A stretch of DNA of 64,000 nt from Allacma fusca (lineage: Eukaryota; Arthropoda; Collembola; Symphypleona; Sminthuridae): contig OX359246.1 in NCBI GenBank assembly GCA_947179485.1, positions 54,849,632-54,913,631 of the forward strand. Direction: 5' to 3'. The notes below the pieces were generated by a model. That model was not told where the DNA came from. It made no database searches and saw only the letters and a program-made list of their open reading frames with translations. The position numbers and the translations under genes are program-made. Below, piece by piece: positions 48,214 through 59,398 of the stretch; within the stretch, counting starts at the first letter, position 1, and every line of letters starts with the position of its first letter.

Positions 48214-51035
48214 ATAGATAATCCTTCCACATTACACTACCACAGCCTATATCGCACTTGGGAGGATATAATATTTCTCACTCAGACCTCAGAGGATTAT
48301 GCGTGAAAGATGAAGAATAACTTACACATTTTTCGAGCAGAATTAATTTTTTAATTGTTGATTTCAAAATCTTTCTCCAGCACTTACACGCTTTTCTATT
48401 TTGTAGGTGTGAATTGTTTGGTTGAAATTATTCTGGCGTTTTTAATTACCTAAATACATCCACTTTTTGCAGTAAATATTTGTTCTGATTTTAAACAACA
48501 TTGTTGACCTAGAACAATTTTTACTACAAAAGTTCCGCTAGAAACAATTTACACCCGTTGACAATGTTTTGGCGCTAGTAAGTTTAATGGGTTTTCTAAA
48601 AACTACATGATAGGCCTTAACATACAAAATTGTGAACAAGAACTGGAAAAATAATAAATTCAGCCTCAGGAGTGAAAGGTAAAATACAGTAATGAAGGAG
48701 GAAAAATTAGGGTATTGCAATTTTATCATAGAATGAAATTCCTAGCAAATATCATGATGACTTGTTTTAATAATGTTTCACCAGTCCGAAACTAAAATTT
48801 CTGCCGCTGCAGTCAGAAATATAAAGCCAGGTTCAAATGAAGCCACCAATTTTGTTTCCTGATACATTTAACTGCATAAAACAATTCATAACATATGTGA
48901 TACCAAATATTCCACTCATTATAGTTTCAACAAAATGTTTACATTGGTGTCACATTTTCAATGTGGCGATACATTGCAATGTTAAATTTTCCAATGCTTT
49001 GATATTTTGCAATAGTCATGCCAATTTTTATTTTGGGATGTTGTCCATTTTAACTCCCAAAATTTTCTGCTGTGATTTGGGAAAATGCCAAATTATTTCA
49101 GATGGCGCAGGAAGCTAGAAATCAAAAATTCATCAAAAATGGTTGCCATGCAAAAATACAATATAATGGTATGTTTGTTTACTTTTGTATGTCCTTAATA
49201 GTGTGAGTATTTTTCACCCCAGTAAAGTATTAGTGGTTTTGCACCTGCGTATGTATGAGCATAGTAGATGTCGTCAGTGGTTAATTAAGAATCGTTTTGA
49301 TGACGAATAGAAGAAACGCTATGAGGCTTAGAAGAAATCTATTCACCAGTAGAAAAGGCTGCTTTCGGCAAAAAAACATGGACACGTTTACTCTCATTTT
49401 GAGCTGAAAATTTGCAGATGCAATGGTTCAAGTTTCCTTACTTAAATACAGTGCGTACCGGGAACTCTTCCAATTCTCTGAAGTTCACTGACAGATATAG
49501 GATTGTGGGACGCTGTGCAGCCAAAATATCACCCTTACTGGAGAGTTTTAAAATATGACAATAAGCCTATAAAAATTCATATGCCTTAGTGTATGGAGCT
49601 CATGCAGATTATTTGTTATTTGTCATTATAACAAAACTAGAACAAAAATTCATAAAACGCAAATTCAAATTTGGACTACTGATTGGGTTTAGTCACAGTG
49701 AATAAAATATTAACAGTTGTCTGGTTTCGGTAACAGTCACATACCCTATATGTATGTGAGTAATTTAAAAATCAATGCTATAATGTGATACCAAATATTC
49801 CTTTTCATTATAGTTTCAACAAAATGTTTACATTTATATTAGGAGCAATCAAACCGCCGTATTACATTTCATATAAGTAGATGAAATAAATTGAAATTTA
49901 CTGTCTACAGAGAGTAATTTAACAACGAGAGCAAAAAAAAATTCGATTTACAATGTATTGCAATATCAAATTTATTAAGATGATTTGTTACAGGTAGATA
50001 TTGCTTATTAATATAAATCGTCATCGTTTACTGTTTTGTACAACAAAGCTCCCATCCGCTTCTCCTACAGTATTTGTGTCACTAAATAGAGGTTGACATT
50101 TATGGATTTAACATAAAAGATTTACGCCTTGGTATTTCGGTAAGATCCTCCTGTTATAAGCGCCAAAATTTATCATTTTTTAATACAGTGAACTTTCGTT
50201 TTAATTAACGGATACCCTTATAAGGGATTTTTTGATATAAGGGATTGGGATTTGCAGTTCCGGTTCCCATTAACACAATGTATAAGACTATGCCTTTACG
50301 AGATCTAAAACTATAATAATTTGACCATGGTGAGAGGGAATTTTTTTTCATTCCGCTCTCTCTCTCTTAAACGCGCTGTATAGATTCGCTCGTACAAATT
50401 ATCATAAAGGCTACATGAATTATATGCGGTATACTTATATGTATTTTCTATTGGCGAAGCCGATGAGTGTTTACGGTAATAATGTACATACGGGGAAAAT
50501 TTTACCGGTCCCATGAGTATTCCATATGGCGAGAGTTGACTGCATACATATGACTAAAGCCAGTATAGTGACAACATAGTGTCACATAGTGTGGCTGTAC
50601 ACAATCGATACTTGTCTTGGCTAAAAACAAGAAGTAAGATTTAATAATCTGCATATATTTTTATCAAGTCTCATATGAAAGTTCACAAACATATAAGTAG
50701 TTAACATACACAGCTATTTATTCCAATTGCGATCCAAGTCCTTTTGAATCAAAACTGTTATTGTTTGATATAAACCAATCTTACATTATTCGCTGTCCTT
50801 TTTTCGCCGACCCTATAGCTTTAGTCATTGTTCCATTCCTTCACTGACAATGTTGTTTCCATTAATCACAGAAGGTGGAAACATATACGACTTAATCTGA
50901 ATGAAGAAGTGAATTACAAAGTATGTATACAAAAAATAAGCCTCATCTTGTATAGTCGGACTGAACGAACTGAAAGTACACAATATCAAATGAACCACGG
51001 ATGTACACGCATTCATTTTTTATGGCAGTGGCAGA
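48214..51035. other. Intergenic DNA with old direct repeats
   Basis: No gene supported. A block of about 50 bp, GTGATACCAAATATTCC followed by ATTATAGTTTCAACAAAATG, occurs at about 48897-48950 and again at about 49784-49836. The stretch of about 49590-50900 is a diverged relative of about 57680-58200 (see that entry). Confidence 0.45.
49590..50900 (+). repeat. Diverged duplicate segment, copy 1
   Basis: Shares several ordered blocks with 57680-58200, for example GGAGCTCATG...TTATTTGTCATTATA, CTGGTTTCGGTAACAG, AGAAGTAAGAT and TTTTTATCAAG. Copy 1 is longer. Neither copy shows a gene, so this is an old segmental duplication or an unclassified repeat. Confidence 0.5.
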
Positions 51036-52124
51036 CAGGGTGCCCAGAAGTCCTGATTTGACCTAAGGTCAGCTGATGAGCTTGAATTTAGTCCTGATTT
51101 CAAAGAAGCTGACAAAATTATCTATTTGTAGCATTTTGGGGTAAAACTATTAAAATTCGTCACTACTTTTCATAAAGTTCATCGTAATACTAATTGAAAC
51201 TGTATACACATGAACCCTTATGTAAAACGGTGCCTATATTTTAATTTTGAACGGTTGAATTTCGTAAAATTCGACATTACAGTTCTGTAGGGTTGGCTTC
51301 CAATTACCAATACAAGTTAATGATATCTAACAAGTACACGCGCTTATTTAAAGTTTAGTTAGAATGTTTTGTTTCGGGTTGTTGAGACCGGTAAAAATAA
51401 TCTTTATTGTGTTTTTGGAATGCCTTAGAATAGTTCTTTACACAGTGTGGAGTTGGAAAGTGTAGCAGCATAGGAGGAGTTATTGTGGCGTAACATCTAG
51501 ATTTGATACAAGTTGTTAGGTGGTCCCATGGATTTTAAACATCATATTTTGACAGAAAATCATAAAACAGATGCTAAGTGCGTGAGTCAAGCAAATTTGT
51601 GTGTTTCAAGCATTTAAAACACAGTGACGACAAAACTACAGCTTCCGAATTTGCCCTGGCGTGTCATGGATGAGGATCACCAATCTTGCGGAAGTTTGGT
51701 ATGTATTTTTAGTTTAGTGAGACTAATATTTCCAGATTATAAAAAAGTGGCTTCATTGATTTTAGGAAAAACCAAAGTTGCAGCTTTTGTTCAAAATGTT
51801 CTAGCTCCATTTTTACTCGAAGCGTTGATAAATGAAATAATATCTCAAGAGTTCTCTAAAATCGGATGCAAGAAATGAACAAACGGAAGTGTTTTCCCCT
51901 TGCTTTCAGGTATTTTATTAGATTCTTATGAAGATTCGCAAGAATCGGGGCACCTCTATTTTCTGACACGGAGCTCATTCAAAGTTTTGAAATCAGAACC
52001 AGCTTTCTTAGGCATACGCAAGTCAAATGTAAATAGTTAAATTGCACTCAGACATCTGATTTTTATTTTTTTGAAAACGCACTTAAAAGTCCTGATTTGA
52101 GAATTGAATAATCTGGGCACCCTG
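51036..52124. mobile_element. hAT element relic, terminal repeats CAGGGTGCCCAGA
   Basis: 1089 bp. Starts CAGGGTGCCCAGA and ends with its exact complement; a second inner pair AGTCCTGATTTGA also occurs near both ends, though as AAGTCCTGATTTGA in direct orientation. The CAGGG terminus is typical of hAT, and the interior holds a transposase fragment. The flanking 8 bp (GTGGCAGA and GTTCCGGT) do not match, so the target copy is lost or one end belongs to a neighbouring element. Confidence 0.6.
51624..51878 (+). pseudogene. hAT transposase fragment
   Basis: An open frame of about 85 codons. The part reading FPDYKKVASLILGKTK...APFLLEALINEI resembles the conserved region before the catalytic core in animal hAT transposases of the BED/ZNF862-like group (pattern FPD...GKTK...LAPyf...li.di, then FDES). 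It breaks off in a stop before the DES catalytic segment, and the upstream zinc-finger region is interrupted. A non-functional remnant of the autonomous partner. Family assignment is from remembered pattern only. Confidence 0.5.
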
Positions 52125-52127
52125 GTT

Positions 52128-52420
52128 CCGGTTCCTTTCCGAACCGGCAAAAAATGTGTTGGATTTATTTTTATGGAAGTTAAAATTGTGTCGCTTTTCA
52201 AATTATAGTTGACATATGCTTCACAAATGAATGTTTCGCGTTTTCATTCAAAACGGTAGCTTTAGCAAACGCTTCCCGAAAGCTTTTGGTTTTGATTTTT
52301 GTACCCGAAACCAGACCGAATTTTATCGGTTCTTTAATCCATTGACCTGAAACCGTACCGGAACCGAAACCGCACCGGAACCTTGGGAATTCCCGATACC
52401 GAACAGAAACACTACTATAT
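52128..52420. repeat. Fragment of a CCGGAACC-rich element
   Basis: Words GGTTCCGGTTCC, CCGAACCGG, ACCGGAACCGAAACCG and their complements crowd both ends, and the right end runs into GAAACACTA, a plausible hAT-type terminus. No matching left terminus is present; the fragment abuts the preceding CAGGG element. Confidence 0.4.
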
Positions 52421-52883
52421 TATTACGTATTACTTTTGTCATTATGTCCAAGCTTTTGGCCAATCAATTACTCGGAAGATCTTGGACTGAAAGTAGAAGT
52501 AGAGGTTTGGGGTGCCCAGCCGGAATTATATTTTCTATTTAAAATGTAATGTTAATAAATGCCGTTTGTTTCCAATTGCAAAGGATTAAGTTTGAGCCTT
52601 TTTTACTTTTTACAGTACATAATGTACGGAATTTTTGTTTCTCAGATATTGCAATAATACCAAGAAATCACAATCAAAAAACAAATTATCTAAAGTCATT
52701 TTTAACCAGCAGCTAAACCAGTTTAATTTCATGGTTAGTATAGGTACATTACACAGTAAGGTTTACATAGGTACACATATAGGAAAAGATTGGGTTGGTG
52801 GTGGACCAGCAGTGTCGGAGGTCAAAATCCCTCGTAGGTTAACCACGATGTGTGCATGCACCTTCCAAGTCCAGTCCTTAAAC
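52421..52883. other. Spacer with a stray terminal-repeat-like word
   Basis: GGGTGCCCAGC near 52510 recalls the terminus of the element at 51036. Otherwise nothing recognised. Confidence 0.3.
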
Positions 52884-53211
52884 CAAAGATGCTAGCCTAT
52901 CCTACATGTAGGCCTACATGTAGGCCTATTTATAGGGTGCGAGCTATTTGCAGAAAAAATTATAGACAAAATAGAGTGCATTGGTTTTCGCAGAAAAATG
53001 CCTATAAAATAGGAAATGCACGCCTGCATAAACGCGGTCATATAGTCATATAGGTAGGCAGCACGAGAACACACTTGTATGAAGGCAAATATATAGGATG
53101 TACATATATACATAACTATTTTCACATTATGGAATAAGTCTTATCTCAATGCTAACCAAAACGATTTTTGAACGTTGGCTACGTTGGAATATCAGGATAC
53201 TGAAGGGACAT

Positions 53212-53667
53212 GGGAGCATTCAAATATTACGTCACCACGAAAATGGGGGGTGGGACCCCAAAAAATGTTGACAAACAATGACGTAGAGGGTAGAGGGGTC
53301 CAGCGGATAATGACGTCACATATTGACGCTGCTTAATTCATAAATAACATTGAGTAAAATAGTAATGTCATACGCGCGAAATGTATTTTTCGAAGTTCTC
53401 TATGCCGTAGGTTTAGGGAATTTACGTAGTTATTTTTTACTGCTTTTTAGTCATAATTTTGTAGTTAGAAGTTATAAATATCTTTAGAGCAGCCGTTAGT
53501 GCAGTCTGAATTTCAATTTTAGCGGTCAATACGTGCAACCAAGGATATCAGTGAATGATGTCATTATAGGGGTGGGGGGCTCACTCGATAATCACGTGTA
53601 GTGATTTAAGGGGGGGTACGGGGCCTAAATTAGGCAAAATTTGATGACATAATTGTTGAATGCTCCC
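53212..53667. mobile_element. MITE with GGGAGCATTC termini, 3-bp CAT duplication
   Basis: 456 bp. Starts GGGAGCATTCAAATATTACG and ends with a near-perfect inverted copy (complement GGGAGCATTCAACAATTATG). CAT occurs directly outside both ends (53209-53211 and 53668-53670). GTCA and GGGGTGGG words lie just inside. No ORF. The superfamily is not certain from a 3-bp duplication. Confidence 0.65.
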
Positions 53668-53848
53668 CATCTGAGATTTCCCGTTCAAAATAATATCCAT
53701 ACATATATTGTATGTGATTGCTCGATGGCTTATATACTTACTGTAACGTGCAATACGACCAATCAATACGAGTTTTCACATAATGCATGTGTAACATTAA
53801 TTCTGAAGAAGTACTCACAATCAGTTTGTTTAAAAATATGATACATAT

Positions 53849-54350
53849 TAGGGGTGAGTATCTCGTTGGTTTTAAAATTCTCGTTTGTCTCGTTCTCGTT
53901 TCTAAAAAAAACATGAGAACGAGATATTTTGATAACGAGAGTAGCGAGAGTTACCAACGCACGAGACAACCGAGACAGGGCAAAACATGGTTTTTGTGTT
54001 GAAATATATGCAATTTATTGTGGCCTACACAAATTCTGGTGAGAGAACATACAGATTTATTTAATTTCAATAATCGGAACAATCTCAAGGCGCAAAATAT
54101 TTATTTTTGGGTTTAGACCATACAATTTGAAAACATGAAATCCTTGAAAAAATTAATGAAAACGCAATAGAATCTAGCACCAAGAACTGCAAAATGTCTT
54201 AATTGACAAAATGGTATAGCAATACACCCCAATTTAATTGCAAACGATATTCTCGTTAAATACAGCGAGATGTCTCGTCCTGTCTCGTTGATGCATAAAG
54301 AACGAGATAAACGAGATTCTCGTCTCGTTGTCTCGTCATACTCAGCCCTA
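53849..54350 (-). mobile_element. hAT-like non-autonomous element (CGAGA-rich), second copy
   Basis: 502 bp, inverted relative to the copy in GMC4 intron 7. Ends TAGGGGTGAGTAT / TAGGGCTGAGTAT; exact 8-bp duplication ATACATAT at 53841-53848 and 54351-54358, matching nTnnnnAn. Inserted into the older element 52884-54707. Confidence 0.85.
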
Positions 54351-54715
54351 ATACATATGATAGTAACAAACAATTCTGAGTGTTTGCTGAATAATTGTTG
54401 CATATGAGGGATAGCCTAAATTGTTTCTAAACTAATGCTATATGTCCAAAATAAATTTACTAAAATAAAAACAGCAAAATGTAATTATGAATTTTAATAA
54501 AAATATAATTTAATTCTACAGTATAGGGTCCCATGTAGGAAGGGGCCAACACTTTCCGTTACCCTATATAGGCAGAAATGTAGGCAGCGTCAAATTCCTA
54601 CTTGTAGGCAAGGATAGCAATTGCACATATAGGCAAGAAGGAAGGCCCCTCCTAAACTGAATGTATAGGTAGGATGTAGGATAGGCAAAATCAGTTTACC
54701 ATCTTTGATTTAAAC

Positions 54716-55711
54716 ATTTTATACTATTTCACCATTGTAACATGTTTATATAACAAATTTAAATTAAAACTGGCAACTGGATATTCTGGAAATGTTAATT
54801 GGAACCGAGCATAAACGAAGTGAGTTGAACCAGTAAAAATAAAACTTTAGGTTTCCCAGTGTCACTAATCAATTGGATGTCAGGATGATGGGACTTTGGG
54901 ATATCATACTAATCGGCAGGATGTTTGGATGTCGGGATCTCCCTAATTGTCGGAATGTTGGGATAACTCACTAATCGACTGGGTGTCGGGATGCTGGTAC
55001 GTCTGGAACTTAGCAAATGGCGGGATGGTTGAAGAAGGTCGGAATGCATTGAGATCTCAGAACTTTGGACAATTTTAATCCGATTTTAAAGATTTAGGCC
55101 CTCTCCTTTAAAGAGGGATGGAAAAAAATCTTCAATAAGCCATGTTTTAGCAAATCTATTTCCAGACTTTTCAAAACTAGTTTCATCCCGTTAGCTCAAA
55201 AGCTCTGAATACAGTGATGGTACGAAGAAATCAGAGGTATTTTGGATAAACAGAATTTCAATTTGATTATTCCTCCCAAATGTCCTTCAAAATATGTTTT
55301 GACGCTTCTTTGACGCAAAATTTTTATTAATTTTTCTTTCATATTTCGAAAAGTTTATTTTGAACCCAATTTCAAGTGGATTCATTTAAATCTAACATGA
55401 TCTGCCTGAAGAATATATGCAGTATTTTGTGGATTGTATTTTCTACGTTTTGAGTAATGTAGTATTTGACACCTGAAGAATGTATTTTGTAGTTTGTATT
55501 TTCAATGCCTGCAGAATGTATTTAGTATTTTGTAATATTTATTTGGGGAGCATGTATTTTGGACAGCTCTGGCGGACACACATGTTCATTTATGAGTTCA
55601 CGAATTGACTGTGTTGTTTCGCTAGCAGCAAAACGTTGTTGCATATGCTATGCTTTCACTTTTTAGATATTTCGTGTACCTGAAAGCCTTCACGGTCTTA
55701 GAGGGCTAATA
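54716..55711. repeat. Degenerate GTCGGGATG-rich DNA
   Basis: At about 54880-55030 the words TCGGGATG / TTGGGATA / ACTAATCG recur irregularly, and at about 55400-55560 GTATTTTGTA and GAATGTATTT recur. Both look like ends of old elements of the same word-rich type, without recoverable borders. Confidence 0.35.
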
Positions 55712-55719
55712 TTAGGAAG

Positions 55720-56711
55720 CAGAGCTGCTTTCAGGTAGCAAAAAATCAAGATCCGCACCTGAACCCGACCCGCACCTGAAATATCAGGTTAATTTTTTTC
55801 GTTGACCCGAACTTGGCCCTCCGGATCCGAGTTAATATCCGCACCTGTCAGGTATTTTTGGATCAGGTATTGCTTGGCTACCCGCACCTGAAAAAATACC
55901 TGAGGTGCGGATTTCAAAACAAACCCGACCCGAACTTGAACCCGAACTTGAACCCGAACTTGAACCCGACTTTCAATTATTTTGTCAGAGGAAACTTATA
56001 AACATAAGTTCTATCCTAAGACTTTATTAAAGTAAATATTATTTACAAATGACGTTAAGTTACAAATGCAAAAACTCGTACTAATTTTAAGTGACAAGCA
56101 GCACAAAAAGAATGGGAACTAGCTTTTGAAGCTTCCCCAAGTATTCTCTGAGTGATAGCTTTAGAAACAGACCGCAGATAATCATCATGCTTTTCAAATT
56201 TTAACGAAGTTAAGGCACAAGTATACACGAAATAGATTCCAAATCGATGATGTCTATGTCTGCTACAACGCTAAGGCTATATCATGAAATTAATTAGCAA
56301 AGTTAGGTTGTTTGTTAATTTAATTGATATGGCGGCTCTCACGCATCACTGAACACATCGTGTCATTCAGCCATGTGACATTAACGTTCAGATCAGCCTG
56401 AAAGTTTCATTCACGTGAACTTAAAGTTAAATTATTAAGGTAAAAAATACTTGCAAAATACCTGAAATTGCAAGTTCGGGTTCAGGTATTTTGAATTCGT
56501 CGCACCGAACCTGTACCTGACATTGAGCTCAGGTATATTTTTTAAACCCGAACTTGATCGTAACCCGACCTGTAAAATCAGGTGCGGATCCTGGATGTAC
56601 CCGCACTTGACCCGAATCTCAGGTACTTTTTTTGTAGCTGACCCGAACCCGACCCGAACCCGACCCGACGGGTATTTTTCAGGTACTACCTGATACCTGC
56701 AAGCAGCTCTG
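55720..56711. mobile_element. hAT-like non-autonomous element (CCCGAACCTG-rich)
   Basis: 992 bp with terminal inverted repeats CAGAGCTGCTTTCAGGTA / CAGAGCTGCTTGCAGGTA (17 of 18) and an exact 8-bp duplication TTAGGAAG (55712-55719 and 56712-56719), matching nTnnnnAn. Both ends are full of CCCGAACTTGAA, ACCCGACCCG and CACCTGA words. The ORFs over the ends are read-through of the words. Confidence 0.87.
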
Positions 56712-56719
56712 TTAGGAAG

Positions 56720-58257
56720 CCTTCCTTCACAATCCTTCATTGCTAGTTTTTGTTCCTTGAGCCTTCAGAAAAAAGTATCCCCATCCTTCCATTCCTTCTG
56801 CAACGTTACGAAAAATACCTTTCCGCCTTGAAAGAAGGCTTCTTGGAAGGCTAGACTTCGAATCCGCCGCATCTCTGGAGCACACACAATACGACTGTTG
56901 CGCTCTCTGTTAAAATAGTGCCTGTTGTGGTATATCTTGATTCCAGGTAACACTACTGTGGCAGCTGAAGTACTTACTGAGCAGAAGTAATGTTAGATGA
57001 AATTGGGACTGTCACGAGGAGAGAGCGAATCTTCGTTGCCATAGTGCAAAATTATTAATATCATTGTTTCTTATTTTGATGAAGTTGTATCTGAACAAAT
57101 TATTATGAATTATGCTTAATATTCAGGGGATGAGTTGGGTTCAAAGGAATAGTGGTAAGATTATTAGGATTATTGGGTGCGAATGAACCAGACGTACTTT
57201 TAATTACAATAAAAGTTCTAGAATTGTTTTCCTACTATCTCTTTTCACGTTTATTCGCACTGGGTAGCACAAAGGCTACCATTAGTGAAAAGTGAACGTT
57301 AAAGGGTTAGGAAAAGTATGTGTACTCACAAGTCACAAGGGAGTTGGTCCTTCAATAATTATTCTACCAACAAAGGTTTGGGAGAGAAAAGTTTAAAACA
57401 AAAATTATTCGTGCTATCAATCTGTGACGGCACAACTACTTTAGCGTGGATATTTACGTCTAGGCGCATCATTCACATGCCTTAAAGAGAAATACAGTGT
57501 CCAGGTGAGTATAAATTCAAATGAGATTAAATATTGAATTGTAGGAAAATCTCGTTTTAAGGGCCTTTATAAAGGAATTTTCAATATTTACTGAACACAT
57601 TGGCTCATCCGCGTTCCCTTGCGACTCCTTTATACAGAAGTTTAAAAAATAAAAATACATAATTTCATTCGACATTAACGTAATGGAGCTCATGTAGAGT
57701 ATCAGTTATTTGTCATTATACAGATAACAAAATTAGAATACAAATTCACAAAAAGTAAATTCAAACTATGACTGGCTATTGATTGGGTTCAGGCATAGCG
57801 AATCAAATATTAATAGTTGACTGGTTTCGGTAACAGCCTTTTGACGTTCTTGTAAGTAATTCGAAAATAAATAATTACTATATAATAACCATAAAGCCAA
57901 ATAAAGTAACAAGGTAACAACCCCGTGTGACTATATACTACAATAGATAAAGAAATAGATTTTATAAGAAGTAAGATCTGCAAGTATTTTTATCAAGAGT
58001 CACATATAAGAAATTAAAATAAACGGCTATTTAGTACAATTACGATCAAATTCCCTTTTGATTCATAATACTTTTTGGCGTGTTCATTTTTTCGATAGAA
58101 AATAACGCTTATATAATTCACTTCCTAATGTCAGCATTCCATCGTGTTTCCGTATTCACATAAGGAACAAATATGACTTAAGCCTGGTAGAAAATGTTAA
58201 AAATAGCATGGAAGCAAAAAAAATGCTGCACTTTCTATAGGACTGTCATTAAATAAA
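56720..58257. other. Intergenic DNA with a diverged duplicate
   Basis: The first 200 bp are rich in CCTTC words, perhaps part of an older element that received the 55720-56711 insertion. From 57680 a diverged relative of 49590-50900 follows. No gene seen. Confidence 0.4.
57680..58200 (+). repeat. Diverged duplicate segment, copy 2
   Basis: Relative of 49590-50900, with the same blocks in the same order and strand but shorter spacing. Confidence 0.5.
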
Positions 58258-58265
58258 CTACATAC

Positions 58266-59089
58266 CAAAGCTGGGCAAAACAAATCCTATCCTAAATCCT
58301 ACATACATTTTAAAGTTCACAAAGAGCACACATTTTGCATATATACATTTTTCCTGCAATGTAATCATAGAGAGAGAAAGAAATAATTTATTTCACTGAT
58401 ACCACAATAGTATTTGCCTTACGACACAGTACATAATAATTTCAAACATTTTTAACACAAAAAATATTTGTTATAAACTTGGTTATAAACATACTAATTG
58501 TACAAGTGATGAAATGCTATCCTGTAAGATCCACGAATTGTGGTAATAATTACATCGTTTATAAGCTGTTTAGATAAAAAAACATATTTAATTTATAAAA
58601 GATATTTGCAGCATATAAATAAATTTATGCATAAATATATGCACGCTTGCCTATAAAAGTGATTGTTGAACGCTCTGAATCTGAATCTTTATAAAAACTA
58701 ATAAAGCATTGCTTCGCGCGTGTATACAGCTAATTAATTAAGTTTAAAATGATTAATTTCTAGTTTCGTAGGTTTCAGTCAAAACGTATAGAAATCGTTT
58801 TCATTGCAGCAGGAAATAATAAATACGAATACACGAATAGACGCAGACCGTGCCAAGAAAATACAGATGGAGTTCGCTGAACATACACGGTGCATACATA
58901 CCTAAATCTCCCGTCCTTTTAAACTTACATACTCGAACATACAGTATTCATAGCATACATAAGTCATACATTTTTTTAGTGGAAACATGCAACCTACATT
59001 TATTGCATACAAATATTCGGAAAATGTGCGAACATACATTAAAAACTGCGTATATTTATGCATAAATATAGGATATGTGCCTAGCTTTG
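58266..59089. mobile_element. Old hAT-like element (CATACAT-rich)
   Basis: 824 bp. Starts CAAAGCTGGGCA and ends with the complement of CAAAGCTAGGCA. The 8-bp flanks CTACATAC (58258-58265) and CTGCATGC (59090-59097) match at 6 of 8. ACATACAT and CCTATCC words lie inside. The termini and CCTATCC/CCTACAT words link it to the family of 52884-54707. Confidence 0.6.
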
Positions 59090-59097
59090 CTGCATGC

Positions 59098-59398
59098 ATT
59101 TGTTATTATAGAAGATAAAGTTGTTTTTCTCTACAAGGGATGCTTCACTGATTAAAATCTGCTCTTCTGCAGTTTAGATAAAATGCAAACGAGCTTTTTA
59201 GCTTGAGAGTTTAACCTTGAAATGACAACAGTGACTGTGTCTCCTTAATCACTGGCGAATAAACGAACCATTTAAGCTAAGAGTAAATTATAGCATTCAA
59301 TTCCCGTCCATTATAATTTTATAACTTGAACGAGTAGGGTCCAGAGACGGATGGTCCAGTGTAACCTCTAGCTATTCAATTATCTTCATAGTAACACG
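59098..59398 (+). other. P450 upstream region
   Basis: The 300 bp directly before the P450 start; it should contain the promoter. I see no decisive TATA box. Confidence 0.3.

Larger units (their letters stand above)
52884..54707. mobile_element. Old hAT-like element (TAGGCCTA-rich) hosting two others
   Basis: Begins CAAAGATGCTAGCC and ends with the complement of CAAAGATGGTAAAC; both ends carry many CCTATCCTACAT and TAGGC words. The 8-bp flanks CCTTAAAC (52876-52883) and ATTTAAAC (54708-54715) differ at two sites, as expected for an old insertion. Two younger elements lie inside it: 53212-53667 and 53849-54350. Without them it is about 0.87 kb. Confidence 0.6.

Noticed and set aside
56435..56740. 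101-codon minus-strand ORF
   Set aside because: It lies over the word-rich end of a hAT-like element and is a by-product of the repeated word.
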